Assembly (NCBI GenBank): GCA_001769195.1
Contig: MEOK01000003.1
Coordinates: 1 to 50,238 of the forward strand
Length of the DNA: 50,238 bases
Reading direction: 5' to 3'
Origin: Bacteroidetes bacterium GWF2_40_14
Lineage (GTDB): Bacteria; Bacteroidota; Bacteroidia; Bacteroidales; UBA932
Part shown: piece after piece, positions 9,201 through 17,146 of the stretch
Position numbering within the stretch: the stretch's first letter is position 1
Layout of the letters: every line of letters begins with the position of its first letter
Program-made: the position numbers and the translations under genes
Notes under the pieces: generated by a model
Told to the model about the DNA's origin: nothing
The model's input: only the letters and a program-made list of their open reading frames with translations
Database searches by the model: none

Positions 9201-9591
9201 CTATAACCTCCTGTTCATTTACTTTTGGGGTGACAACTATGGTTTTACCCTCAATAATATAACCCAGGGGTTGTCCTTTAAAACATTTCTCCAGAGCCCC
9301 TGAAATATTTTCTTTCTCCAGTTTCACACTTACGGGATGTGCTTTTTCAAGCATTTCAGAATTGTAGAGGAATTCATAGCCGGTTTGCCGGTTTATCTCT
9401 TTAAAAATACTTTTCATAGAGACTTTTTCACACGAAAGACTGATTGTCTGTGCATTAACCTCTGCATAAACCTGCTGCATGAATAGAACACTCAGGATAA
9501 TTACCAGTTTCATGGTTATCAGAATTTTGATGAGCGGCTGCCAATTAATCCCCGATTTCTCAGGAATATGGCAGAATGAATTTAAATTCAT
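6286..9591 (-). CDS. SusC/RagA-family TonB-dependent receptor with STN signalling domain
   Basis: Outer-membrane beta-barrel importer of 1101 residues from ATG 9591. After a signal region (IILSVLFMQQVYAEVNAQ) come an STN domain that can signal to FecR, a carboxypeptidase-regulatory-like domain (VTGKITNEKGKPLSDVTIVVKG), a TonB box region, the plug with the SusC signature LKDADATAIYGSRGANGVI, and the barrel to the C-terminus. An in-frame ATG at 9633 adds 14 residues, but 9591 matches the start context of the other two SusC genes. It lies in series behind sigma and FecR genes and 19 bases before SusD, so it is both the transporter and the sensor of this locus. The regulatory-like domain DNA is about 95 percent identical to the SusC at the left edge. 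Confidence 0.95.
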   Translation of the reverse strand: MNLNSFCHIPEKSGINWQPLIKILITMKLVIILSVLFMQQVYAEVNAQTISLSCEKVSMKSIFKEINRQTGYEFLYNSEMLEKAHPVSVKLEKENISGALEKCFKGQPLGYIIEGKTIVVTPKVNEQEVIVTGKITNEKGKPLSDVTIVVKGASNKGTTSDSNGKYSIKASENAILVLTCIGYQKQEITVGNRKEINVTLQEEIAELKEVTVNAGYYTVKEKERTGSISKVNAKDIEKQPVQNVLSALQANVPGLDITQQSGAPGGNFQVRIRGQNSIASGNDPLYIIDGVPFSSTSLSPVNDWNFHIFLTGTSPLNAINPADIESVEILKDADATAIYGSRGANGVILITTKKGRTGKTKVDLNFYSGMGNLTRYMDLLNSEQYLEMRNEAFVNAASTPSDFDYDLSGLWDNSRYTDWQKVLLGNTAYSNDIQLSASGGSDLIQFSVGGGYHRETTVFPGNGSDQRISTHLRLTNTSPDTRFKMNASINYSVSFSDLISTDLTVTALTLAPVSPAIYNEDGTLNWEPDASGLGSWTNPLAYLNGEYDSQTNNFLGNIDVSYSLLQNLTLKTSIGYTNTGMNGIMTAPRSMYDPYYAYDNATVFHQNNTQNWIIEPQLNYELHITNQQTLSLLAGATFMDQKSQSAYHTTWGYTNEALMRNIGSAPSIYSSSSFSQYRYQALFGRLNYSIKNRYIFNLTGRRDGSSRFGPGKQFANFGAFGVAWIFSEEPFVKKHLDFLSFGKLRASYGTSGNDQIGDYQYLDTYSTIASNTYEGKSALNPDRLFNADYAWEINKKFEVAVNLGFLKDRIFLQAGYYKNLSSSQLVKYRLAPTTGFNSILSNLPATVQNTGVEIELNTVNFQGKEFQWNTSFNISIPRNKLIDFPNLETNSSYNSTHIIGQPLNIRKLYHFTGVDPQTGLYTFLDVDSSGTYNSTDRTVIKNFGRKFFGGLLNTFQYKGFQLDVMFQFVKQDGYNYFGSGSPGIMIQNQPTSVLNRWRNPGDIADTQKFSTDEGTPWTVYMRMQSSDHCLTDASYIRLKNLSLTYTFSEESVRKLHLQGLSLYLQGQNLLTITNYQGLDPETGKTTLSPLRLITGGIRITL

Positions 9592-9598
9592 AATTTTG
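9591..9598 (+). promoter_or_regulatory. Candidate -7 box of an antisense promoter at the second susC start
   Basis: TAATTTTG matches TAnnTTTG on the plus strand, overlapping the complement of the susC ATG (9589-9591) exactly as at the two other SusC genes. No convincing -33 element was found. Confidence 0.4.
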
Positions 9599-9604
9599 TT
9601 TTGG

Positions 9605-9684
9605 TTTTGGTGAATACTTGCTTTGTTTTTCATTTTTTCGCCGGAACTATCCCGGGTTCCGTCTCTAGCGGAATCCGGTTTTTT
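9605..9684 (+). ncRNA. Predicted short antisense RNA over the second susC leader (DonS-like)
   Basis: A transcript of about 80 nt would run from just after the TAATTTTG box to the hairpin/T-run at 9652-9684, opposite the FecR-SusC gap. It shares the layout of the predicted RNAs at 692-780 and 24894-24971 but not their sequence, which would make each specific for its own leader. If the longer susC start (9633) is used, it would also overlap the first codons. Confidence 0.43.
9652..9684 (+). terminator. Intrinsic terminator on the strand opposite to susC
   Basis: CCGGGTTCCG (9652-9661) pairs with CGGAATCCGG (9669-9678) with one G-U wobble; loop 7 nt; then TTTTTT (9679-9684). In the minus-strand RNA the wobble becomes an A-C mismatch and the run is AAAAAA, so the element is built for the plus strand, where no protein gene ends. 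Confidence 0.68.
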
Positions 9685-9750
9685 ATATATTTTCAGGCGA
9701 AATTCGGTTTTGTTTATTTGTTCTATCTGATTTTTATGTTGACCTCCTTT

Positions 9751-10944
9751 TTATTTATTACTAACAATTATTGTGTTCCCTATAATTTTAAAATCCACAG
9801 TTCCGGTCATTTTCATAAGATTGAGAATGGCCGATATATTTGACCTGCGTGAAATGATGGCTCCAAAAGTAAGAGCCTTCAAATCCTTGCTTTCATACTG
9901 CACATCAATATCATACCAACGGGACAGATTTTTCATGATAGATTCAAGGTCGGTATCGTTAAAATTGAAGAGACCTTTTTTCCAGGCGATGGATTCATCA
10001 ATGTCAATCTTAGCAATGTTGAATGCTCCGCTGGCATTAAGAGAGGCCTGTTCTCCGGGATGCAATTTAAGGTACTGAGGTATCAAATTATTGAACTTTT
10101 GGAAAACTTGTACAGAGCCTTCTATGAGTGTAGTTTTAATTGCAGGCTCGTCTTCATATGCATTAATATTGAAATGGGTCCCCAATACTTTAACTTCTGC
10201 CTTATTGGCTATGCTTACAATAAAAGGCATCTTTTCGTTTTTGGCTACCTCGAAGTAGGCTTCTCCCCTGAGCTCCACTTTTCGTTCTCCAGCGGTGAAT
10301 GAGGTGGGATAGGTAATACCAGAGGCAGCGTTGAGCCAGACTTTTGTGCCATCGGCTAAAGTGATGGAAATTACCTCACTCCCCCGAGGATTGTCAAGTG
10401 TGTTATATACGATTTCTGCAGAGGTTCCTTTATACTGAAGTTGCCCGTCGTCCAACTTAATGATTTCTACTCCTTTCTGCTGAGCTAACTGACCATTAGC
10501 AAGACTATCCAGATACAGAACCTGACCGTCTGCAAGGGTGATCCTGGCCCGGCTGGCATCAGGAGCTTTCACATCAAGGGGTTGGGCAATTGTAGTAGAA
10601 AGCTGGTCCTGGGGCTGGCCCTGCCGGTCTGTAAACAAGAAGTATGCACCGGTAATCATTAGAACTACTACTGCCGCTGCTGCAATACGGCGCAACGGAT
10701 AGAAGTAACCGATCTTTTTCTTTGGAGCAATAACTTCCCGTATGGTCTCATAAAGTTGCTGCGACTGTCCCGATGACAATAGTTCTGGCAACTTTTCCTT
10801 TTCCCAGCGTTGTTCTATCCATTTTTTCAGGGTATCAGCATTAGATGGGTCGGCCAGTGCCTGTAACAGTTCCTGCCTTTCTTCCAGACTGATTGATTGC
10901 CTTTGATATGCATCCAATAAATTATATAAACGATCTGTTTTCAT
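9751..10944 (-). CDS. FecR-family anti-sigma factor (DUF4974 type)
   Basis: Membrane anti-sigma factor of 397 residues that would bind the ECF sigma encoded upstream and the STN domain of the SusC encoded downstream. The cytoplasmic part (1-80) is followed by a membrane segment (about 86-104, AAAAVVVLMITGAYFLF), a FecR domain in the middle (ITLADGTKVWLNAASGITYP, VELRGEAYFEVAKNEKMPFIV) and DUF4974 at the end (DTDLESIMKNLSRWYDIDV). Start ATG 10944 lies 73 bases after the sigma gene, so the pair is probably one transcript. It is clearly related to the FecR at 796-1977, sharing several blocks, which fits locus duplication. Confidence 0.95.
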   Translation of the reverse strand: MKTDRLYNLLDAYQRQSISLEERQELLQALADPSNADTLKKWIEQRWEKEKLPELLSSGQSQQLYETIREVIAPKKKIGYFYPLRRIAAAAVVVLMITGAYFLFTDRQGQPQDQLSTTIAQPLDVKAPDASRARITLADGQVLYLDSLANGQLAQQKGVEIIKLDDGQLQYKGTSAEIVYNTLDNPRGSEVISITLADGTKVWLNAASGITYPTSFTAGERKVELRGEAYFEVAKNEKMPFIVSIANKAEVKVLGTHFNINAYEDEPAIKTTLIEGSVQVFQKFNNLIPQYLKLHPGEQASLNASGAFNIAKIDIDESIAWKKGLFNFNDTDLESIMKNLSRWYDIDVQYESKDLKALTFGAIISRRSNISAILNLMKMTGTVDFKIIGNTIIVSNK

Positions 10945-11017
10945 CTGCTACTTTATGTTTTTACTCCCCTATTCAACAACAAGACTAATGAGAAGTGAAA
11001 AGGGGTGAGTCGGTTAT

Positions 11018-11590
11018 TTAAAATAAAAGGAAACTAAGGGTACGACTGTCGAGAAAAAGCCGGATACTCCGTAGAGCGGCTTTCATGTGACTTTTGATGG
11101 TGTTAATACTAAGCCCCATCTGCCGGGCAATCTCTTCATGTTTCATACCCTCCTGACGGCTTAATATAAACACTTTTCGTTGTTGTTCGGGCAACTGGCT
11201 GATAACCTGTTGTAAAAGACGATTGTATTCGCTAAACATCACCTCTTCTTCGGTATAGTTTGAGACTTCGCTCTCCTGTCTGTCTATTTCCTGAAGAATA
11301 AGTCGTTCCTTCGCAAGGCGGTTCAGGAAGGTATAGCATTGATTGCGCACCAGGGTCTTGAGCCAGGCATCAAACTGACGTATCTCCGAAAGCTCTGAGC
11401 GGTGTGTCCATATCTTGATAAAAATTTCTTGTGTCACCTCTTCTGCCAGTACATCTGAGCGTGTAAGGAAGAAGGCAAACGAGTAAATGCGCTGATTATG
11501 GGCCTCATAAAGACGGCGGAATGCAGCTTCGTTGCCTCGTGCCACTAATTCAAGAACAATTTGTTCTTTATATGACGGTTTCCCACTCAC
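11018..11590 (-). CDS. ECF-family RNA polymerase sigma factor
   Basis: 190-residue sigma-70 family protein. Region 2 spans about 25-95 (RRLYEAHNQRIYSFAFFLTRS, EEVTQEIFIKIWTHRSEL) and region 4 about 125-180 (LPEQQRKVFILSRQEGMKHEEI, then LSINTIKSHMKAALRSIR). It is the first gene of the minus-strand run sigma, FecR, SusC, SusD, FG-GAP protein, DsbD_N-like protein, and most likely activates that operon when FecR releases it. The C-terminal SFLLF tail is typical of Bacteroidota ECF factors. Promoter specificity is unknown. Confidence 0.95.
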   Translation of the reverse strand: MSGKPSYKEQIVLELVARGNEAAFRRLYEAHNQRIYSFAFFLTRSDVLAEEVTQEIFIKIWTHRSELSEIRQFDAWLKTLVRNQCYTFLNRLAKERLILQEIDRQESEVSNYTEEEVMFSEYNRLLQQVISQLPEQQRKVFILSRQEGMKHEEIARQMGLSINTIKSHMKAALRSIRLFLDSRTLSFLLF

Positions 11591-11637
11591 ATTAAGGTTG
11601 TTATTGTATTAATAATTATTGACCACACCACGATTTC

Positions 11638-12849
11638 TTATCTCAGGAACTTAAATCCCGGCACAATTTCTATCGTAAAACCTTCTTCAAGAGTGAATAC
11701 ATCTTCCTGAGACAATGTCACAATAGTTCCTTTCTCCAGATTATATGTTTTCATGGCATCTATCAATCCTGCAAACTCCCGTTTTCTGTTATCTGAATCA
11801 ACGGAGAGACAAACCTGAATAGCTTGCTGAACAGTTCCCTTTTCAACTATCACAAAATCACATTCAGCGGTTCCCTTATGATAGTATATTTCCCTATATT
11901 GGTAACGTAAAGAGTTATAAACCACATTTTCCAGTTTGTGACCTAAGTCCTCCTTTATCTTACTTACATTTGTACTAACCAGTCCAGTGTCTATAGCATA
12001 TATTTTTTTTGGATTTATGGCCTGCTTTTTTAATGAATAACTGAATAACGGTACAAGACTTATAAGATAACTATTCTCCAGATGAGAGAGATATTCTAAT
12101 ATTGTTGTCGTCGAGTTTATTCCGGATGGCTCTCTCAATTTATTGGCAGAAGTTAGATTGCCAATATTAGACAATAGAAATATTGCAAGCCGTTTCAATC
12201 CCATAGTATCTCTAATATTGTATCTTATAGCGATATCCCTTATTAATATATCATCAAGTAAAGCCGCCAATATTTCTTCATACGATTTTTTTAGATATTC
12301 TGGAAAACCTCCGTAAAGCATATACTCCCTGAGAGACACTTCATCTTTTATATACTCCTTGAACTTGCAAAACTCACTGTAGGAAAATGGGAATAATTCA
12401 TTGGTCAAATGTCTGCCAGTAAGACTTGTACCAAGTTCCCGACTTAATAATGATGCATTTGAGCCAGTTACATAAACCCTAAAGCCCTCATCCAATTTCT
12501 GTCGAACATATCTTTCCCATCCGGCAATAATCTGGATTTCATCAAACATTAATACTTTTGTATTATTTGTATCGATAATAAATCTGTCAATTTTAGTGAA
12601 ATCCGAAAGCTCAAAATCATATAAACGGGGATCGTCAAAGTTTATGTATAGAGCTTCAGGATATGTTTCTACAAGAAGTTGGTGGAGCAATGTACTCTTC
12701 CCGCATCTACGGATACCCGAAATTATGACGGCAAATTTTTCAGTAACAGGTAATGTGACAAGCCTTTCCCTCATCATTCCCACATCTTTTTTCTCCAAAG
12801 CAATCTTCTGCTGATTAATTATCTCTGATAGAAAATCTATCTGTATCAT
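11638..12849 (-). CDS. AAA+ ATPase with C-terminal DUF4143 domain
   Basis: 403 residues from ATG 12849 (a longer frame to 12873 lacks support). P-loop ATPase: Walker A GIRRCGKS at 45-52, Walker B VLMFDEIQ at about 99-106, and a RYVRQKLDEGFRVYVTGSNASLLSREL stretch (sensor I TGSN) typical of this family, followed by a DUF4143 domain with a restriction-endonuclease-like core (AECDFVIVEKGTVQQAIQVCLSV). Such orphan ATPases are common in Bacteroidota and archaea; their cellular job is not established. Two palindromic sites lie in the leader between this gene and divergent apbC, suggesting tight control. The start was chosen because MIQIDFL begins the conserved N-terminus. Confidence 0.9.
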   Translation of the reverse strand: MIQIDFLSEIINQQKIALEKKDVGMMRERLVTLPVTEKFAVIISGIRRCGKSTLLHQLLVETYPEALYINFDDPRLYDFELSDFTKIDRFIIDTNNTKVLMFDEIQIIAGWERYVRQKLDEGFRVYVTGSNASLLSRELGTSLTGRHLTNELFPFSYSEFCKFKEYIKDEVSLREYMLYGGFPEYLKKSYEEILAALLDDILIRDIAIRYNIRDTMGLKRLAIFLLSNIGNLTSANKLREPSGINSTTTILEYLSHLENSYLISLVPLFSYSLKKQAINPKKIYAIDTGLVSTNVSKIKEDLGHKLENVVYNSLRYQYREIYYHKGTAECDFVIVEKGTVQQAIQVCLSVDSDNRKREFAGLIDAMKTYNLEKGTIVTLSQEDVFTLEEGFTIEIVPGFKFLR

Positions 12850-12907
12850 AATATATAAGTTAATTGAAAACAAATTTAGTTATAAATATTCCAAAACCCA
12901 AAATAGT

Positions 12908-12948
12908 TTTCATTCGTAATGGAAACTATTTTTCATTAGCAATGGAAG
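12908..12948. promoter_or_regulatory. Two tandem palindromic sites between the ATPase gene and apbC
   Basis: TTTCATTCGTAATGGAAA (12908-12925) and TTTCATTAGCAATGGAAG (12931-12948) are near-identical palindromes 23 bp apart, i.e. about two helical turns. The first extends to a 13-bp stem (12902-12930). They lie 59-82 bp before the ATPase start and 74-97 bp before apbC. They look like a double operator; the binding protein is unknown. Confidence 0.5.
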
Positions 12949-13021
12949 TATTTAACTGTTTTGAAGATTACAATACAACGAACAAACAGGCGTGATATTT
13001 GTTGATAGGGTTGTCGTTTAA

Positions 13022-14098
13022 ATGGAAAAAATGAATATAGGCAGAGTAGAGGAGGCACTAAAAAGTGTTGTACATCCGGTTAAGGAGAGAGACGTTGTTT
13101 CTCTTGGTATGATTGAGGATATAAAAGTAGATCCCGAGAAAAAAGCAGTTAAGTTTAAGCTGGTTTTTCCTTCACCTGATGCTTTATCGTCATCAATAAA
13201 GAAAAATTGCGAACAGGCTGTAAGAGACGCCTTTCCCGGACAAGATATTAAGGTTGGCATCATGGAGCTTGTGAGAGAGCGAAAAATTGAAAAGAAGGTC
13301 AACCTTGAGATGGGGCAGGAGGCTCTGGCAAATGTAGGTCACATTATAGCAATAGCTTCCGGAAAGGGCGGTGTGGGAAAATCTACTGTAGCGGTTAACC
13401 TTGCAATCGCACTTTCAAAAGCCGGTTACAGAGTCGGACTTGCCGATGCCGATGTTTACGGCCCATCTGTACCCAAGATGACAGGAACAGAATCGGAGGC
13501 CCCTCTTGTTGATGATTCGAGTGGAAAAGAGATGATTATCCCTATTGAAAAGTACGGTGTAAAATGGATGTCTATCGGATATTTTGCTAAACCCGACCAG
13601 CCTCTTATCTGGAGAGGTCCCATGGCCAGCAACGCTCTTAAACAGATGGTTTTACAAGTAATTTGGGGAGAGCTTGATTTTCTGCTGATAGACCTTCCTC
13701 CCGGAACAGGCGACATTCATATCTCAATCGTGAAAGATATTCCTCTTTCCGGAGCCATTGTGGTTAGCACACCGCAGGCTGTCGCACTTGCAGATGTGGA
13801 AAAGGGGATAAATATGTTCCGTAGCAAAGATATAAACAAACCGATACTTGGGCTTGTGGAAAATATGTCGTGGTTCACACCGGCGGAACTTCCCCACAAC
13901 AAGTACTACATTTTTGGAAAAGAGGGGTGCAAAAAAATGGCCGAACGATTCGGTATTCCTCTGCTTGGACAGATTCCGATAATACAAAGCATACGGGAGA
14001 GTGGTGATAATGGTGTTCCGATTGCTCTTCAGGAGAGAGAAGATAGTGCCGCATTTGCCTCCCTCGCCACAAAACTCGTCGCCACACTAACCCATTAG
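13022..14098 (+). CDS. apbC: Mrp/ApbC/NBP35-family iron-sulfur carrier ATPase
   Basis: 358-residue cytoplasmic P-loop protein that loads iron-sulfur clusters onto target proteins. The N-terminal 90 residues form a MIP18/FeS-assembly-P domain (VEEALKSVVHPVKERDVVSLGMI), then the deviant Walker A GKGGVGKS at about 114-121, DADVYGPS, and DFLLIDLPPGTGD (switch II). The CxxC motif that binds the cluster in enterobacterial ApbC is not present; the region reads VENMSWFTPAELPHNKYYIFG. From memory, Bacteroidota members often have this form. ATG 13022 is preceded by a 172-bp divergent gap with two palindromes. The stop codon lies inside an 8-base tandem repeat. Confidence 0.93.
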   Translation: MEKMNIGRVEEALKSVVHPVKERDVVSLGMIEDIKVDPEKKAVKFKLVFPSPDALSSSIKKNCEQAVRDAFPGQDIKVGIMELVRERKIEKKVNLEMGQEALANVGHIIAIASGKGGVGKSTVAVNLAIALSKAGYRVGLADADVYGPSVPKMTGTESEAPLVDDSSGKEMIIPIEKYGVKWMSIGYFAKPDQPLIWRGPMASNALKQMVLQVIWGELDFLLIDLPPGTGDIHISIVKDIPLSGAIVVSTPQAVALADVEKGINMFRSKDINKPILGLVENMSWFTPAELPHNKYYIFGKEGCKKMAERFGIPLLGQIPIIQSIRESGDNGVPIALQEREDSAAFASLATKLVATLTH

Positions 14099-14133
14099 CA
14101 AATTAGCACATTAGCATATTAGCAAATTAACCC
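14094..14133. repeat. Tandem octamer repeat at the end of apbC
   Basis: Five consecutive 8-base units of the type ATTAGCAN run from 14094 to 14133; the last unit is degenerate (ATTAACCC). The apbC stop TAG (14096-14098) is in the first unit, so copy-number change would not affect the protein. It fills the whole 36-bp gap to the convergent CNNM gene. Confidence 0.85.
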
Positions 14134-14134
14134 A

Positions 14135-15181
14135 TTACAAGTGCTTGTACTTCGCCATCCGCTCATTCCATCTGTCCCTGGCAAACTGTTGAAGGTCTGC
14201 AACCACATCCCTGTCATCCATAATCTCGAGACCCAGAATTGTCTCAATTATGTCTTCCATTGTAACAACACCCTCGAAGCCTCCATATTCGTCTACTATT
14301 AATGCTATATGGGCCTTCTGAGAAAGAAGTTTTTCCCATAAAACCGTAAGTGGCTGAACATTGGGAGCTACCAGAATTGGTTTTTTAATTTCCAGCAGTT
14401 TAAGGTCAAAATCGTCTTTTGCAAGGTGTTCAAACACCTCCTGGCGATAAATGAAGCCAGTAATATCCTCCTTGTTGTCTCCCGAATAGACTGGAATCCT
14501 GGAATAGTGAAGGTAAATCTTGTTTTTGTAAAACTCTCCAATGGTAATCTCCTCCGATGCAGTTGCAACAACGACCCTCGGGGTCATTACATCGCTGGTC
14601 CTCACGCTCCTCAGTTTTATAAGGTTCTGTATTATCTTCTTTTCTGTATCCTCAAAAGTTCCCTCTTCGGTACCAATGTCAACCATGGCAGATATCTCCT
14701 CTCTGCTGACTGTTTGCTCCTCTTTACTATGTCGCGAGATAAGTTTCGTCATAATCACAGATAAAATAACCAATGGGTAAGTTATGTATATCATACCCTG
14801 AATAATCCTGCCAGAACTCATTGCAAGTGATCTCCAGTAGTGAGCACCAATTGATTTTGGTAAAATTTCTGAGAAAACAAGAATCAAAATTGTAAGTACC
14901 GCAGAGATTAAACCAAAATAAGCCTCTCCGAAAACAATAACAGCCTGAGAACCAACTCCAGCAGCACCAACAGTGTGAGCGATAGTATTTAATGACAAAA
15001 TTGCTGCTAATGGTTTGTCTACGTTTTGCTTCAGTCTCTTGAAGATTTTAGCGGACTTATTGCCTTGCCCCTCCTTAATGTTTATAAAAGAGACCGGTGT
15101 CGTAAGAAGCACAGCCTCCATCACCGAACAAAGAAAAGAGATAGATAATGCAAGTAAAAGGTAAAAAATCAAGAGGCCCAT
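14135..15181 (-). CDS. CNNM/DUF21 membrane protein with CBS pair (hemolysin C-like)
   Basis: 348 residues. The N-terminal DUF21/CNNM domain (about 1-185) holds four hydrophobic segments, including FYLLLALSISFLCSVMEAVLL and the conserved SEILPKSIGAHYW stretch. A CBS pair follows (about 205-325; VMTPRVVVATAS, GFEGVVTMEDIIETILGLEI). The C-terminal CorC_HlyC domain found in most relatives is missing: the protein stops about 20 residues after the second CBS. CNNM/CorC proteins are linked to divalent cation (magnesium, cobalt) transport or homeostasis. It stands alone, convergent with apbC and downstream of aspS by 72 bases on the same strand, so co-transcription with aspS is possible. Confidence 0.9.
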   Translation of the reverse strand: MGLLIFYLLLALSISFLCSVMEAVLLTTPVSFINIKEGQGNKSAKIFKRLKQNVDKPLAAILSLNTIAHTVGAAGVGSQAVIVFGEAYFGLISAVLTILILVFSEILPKSIGAHYWRSLAMSSGRIIQGMIYITYPLVILSVIMTKLISRHSKEEQTVSREEISAMVDIGTEEGTFEDTEKKIIQNLIKLRSVRTSDVMTPRVVVATASEEITIGEFYKNKIYLHYSRIPVYSGDNKEDITGFIYRQEVFEHLAKDDFDLKLLEIKKPILVAPNVQPLTVLWEKLLSQKAHIALIVDEYGGFEGVVTMEDIIETILGLEIMDDRDVVADLQQFARDRWNERMAKYKHL

Positions 15182-15253
15182 AAACGTATTTATTTACTTA
15201 TTATTTTGGGACATAAGGAATCTTTATTAATCCTTCATCTCACTTCTGAAAGT

Positions 15254-17017
15254 TTACAGAGTAACCGTGCTTTTCAGGCAGAGCTCTTTCATCTGGACTT
15301 CGTCAATTTTTGAAGGAGCATCAAGCATTACATCTCGCCCCGCGTTGTTTTTAGGGAAGGCAATGTAGTCACGGATAGTCTCCTGACCTCCGAACAGTGC
15401 ACAGAAACGGTCAAATCCAAAGGCGATTCCACCGTGTGGTGGGGCACCGTACTTGAAAGCATTTATTATAAAGTCAAACTTATAAGCTGCCTCCTCTGCA
15501 GAAAATCCCAGAACCTCAAACATTCGTTGCTGAACTACTGAATCGTGAATTCTTATAGAGCCTCCACCAATCTCTGTTCCGTTAAGGACAAAGTCGTATG
15601 CGTTGGCACATACTAAGGCAATCTCATTTTTGTCTGAACTGTTGAACTTATCCATGTCCTCGGGTTTTGGAGAGGTAAACGGATGGTGCATGGCGTAGAA
15701 GCGTTGAGTCTCCTCGTCCCACTCTAAAAGCGGGAAGTCATAAACCCAAAGTGGAGCATAGACGCTGTTATTGCGAAGTCCAAGTCTGTTCCCCATTTCA
15801 ATACGAAGTGTTCCGGCTGCCTCTTTGGTTTTTTTGCTGTCGCCTGCAAGAATGAGAATAAGATCACCAACCTTTGCTCCCATTGTTTTTGCAATTGCTG
15901 TAAAATCTTCCGGAGAATAGAACTTGTCAACTGAAGACTTGATTCCATCTTCGGCAACTCTTATATAAACCAACCCTTTTGCCCCTATCTGCGGACGTTT
16001 CACCCACTCTGTAAGTTCATCCAGTTGCTTGCGTGTGTATACAGCAGCTCCCTCAACACATATTCCACCTACATACTCCGCCGAATCAAACACCGGGAAG
16101 TTTTTACCCTGAACTAGGGATGTAATATCAGTTATTTTCATCCCAAAACGTATATCCGGTTTGTCTGAGCCATAAAAGTTCATGGCATCGGCATATGACA
16201 TTCTTGGAAAAGCTTCATTGAATTCAAGATTGAGAATGTTTTTGAAAAGAGCCTTTATCATCCCCTCAAAAGTATTCAGAATATCCTCTCTTTCTACGAA
16301 AGCCATCTCACAGTCAATCTGGGTGAACTCAGGCTGACGGTCGGCGCGCAGATCCTCGTCTCTGAAGCAACGAACAATCTGAAAGTAGCGGTCGTAACCG
16401 GCCACCATAAGTAACTGCTTGAATGTCTGAGGACTCTGTGGAAGGGCATAGAATTCTCCCGGATTCATCCTTGAAGGGACAACAAAATCGCGCGCCCCTT
16501 CCGGAGTAGATTTTATTAGTACCGGGGTCTCTATTTCCATGAAACCAATTCCATCCAGATACTTGCGAACCTCCTGAGCCATTTTGTGCCTCAACTCCAA
16601 AGCCTTTTTTAGAGGATTTCTGCGAAGGTCCAGATATCGGTATTTTGCCCTTATCTCCTCTCCTCCGTCGGACTCGTCTTCAATTGTAAATGGTGGAACC
16701 AGAGATGCATTCAGTACAGTTATATCTGTCAGTTTAATTTCTACATCACCCGTAGGCAGCTTTGAGTTCTTGCTTGTTCTCTCAGTTACAACACCCTTCG
16801 CCTGAATAACGAACTCTCTGCCAAGTTTCTCTGCTGCTGTGTTTAAATCTTTGGAAGCACTCTCGTCAATTGTAAGTTGAGTTATACCATATCTGTCCCT
16901 CAGGTCGATGAAACTCATCCCTCCCATCTTACGAATTCTTTGTACCCAACCAGCCAGCGTAACTTGCTCACCAACATTGTTTATGCGTAACTCTCCGCAC
17001 GAGTGTGTCCTATACAT
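15254..17017 (-). CDS. aspS: Aspartyl-tRNA synthetase
   Basis: Charges tRNA-Asp with aspartate in the cytoplasm. The 587 residues match the bacterial type: N-terminal OB-fold anticodon domain ([22 protein letters not shown]), class II catalytic core with motif 2 ([21 protein letters not shown]) and motif 3 ([16 protein letters not shown]), and the GAD insertion domain in between (around 290-410). Length and order of domains are normal. A truncated gene fragment and an inverted repeat lie just upstream. Confidence 0.98.
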   Translation of the reverse strand: MYRTHSCGELRINNVGEQVTLAGWVQRIRKMGGMSFIDLRDRYGITQLTIDESASKDLNTAAEKLGREFVIQAKGVVTERTSKNSKLPTGDVEIKLTDITVLNASLVPPFTIEDESDGGEEIRAKYRYLDLRRNPLKKALELRHKMAQEVRKYLDGIGFMEIETPVLIKSTPEGARDFVVPSRMNPGEFYALPQSPQTFKQLLMVAGYDRYFQIVRCFRDEDLRADRQPEFTQIDCEMAFVEREDILNTFEGMIKALFKNILNLEFNEAFPRMSYADAMNFYGSDKPDIRFGMKITDITSLVQGKNFPVFDSAEYVGGICVEGAAVYTRKQLDELTEWVKRPQIGAKGLVYIRVAEDGIKSSVDKFYSPEDFTAIAKTMGAKVGDLILILAGDSKKTKEAAGTLRIEMGNRLGLRNNSVYAPLWVYDFPLLEWDEETQRFYAMHHPFTSPKPEDMDKFNSSDKNEIALVCANAYDFVLNGTEIGGGSIRIHDSVVQQRMFEVLGFSAEEAAYKFDFIINAFKYGAPPHGGIAFGFDRFCALFGGQETIRDYIAFPKNNAGRDVMLDAPSKIDEVQMKELCLKSTVTL

Positions 17018-17056
17018 ATCTTATAATTTCTAATAATAGCTACAAATGTAATACAA

Positions 17057-17146
17057 TTATTTTTTTCTGGCGTATTTGGCTGCTTCCGGAATGACCGCAA
17101 GTATATTCTTTATTCTGTTATCGTCGGATGGATGGGTGCTGAAATC
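17057..17146 (-). pseudogene. 3' remnant of an M48-family metallopeptidase gene
   Basis: Read on the minus strand, the last 30 codons before the TAA at 17057-17059 give DFSTHPSDDNRIKN followed by ILAVIPEAAKYARKK. The STHPSDDNRI block is the typical C-terminal motif of M48 (HtpX/Oma1/LoiP-like) zinc peptidases. Similarity stops at the inverted repeat beginning at 17147; reading further meets a stop codon within 12 codons and none of the catalytic HExxH part is present. The fragment appears to be what is left after an insertion or deletion at the repeat. Confidence 0.6.

Noticed and set aside
14094-14133. CRISPR-like array
   Set aside because: The units are 8 bases with no spacers; the heptamer at 41408 and the 24-bp units at 50011 likewise lack spacers and no cas genes are present.
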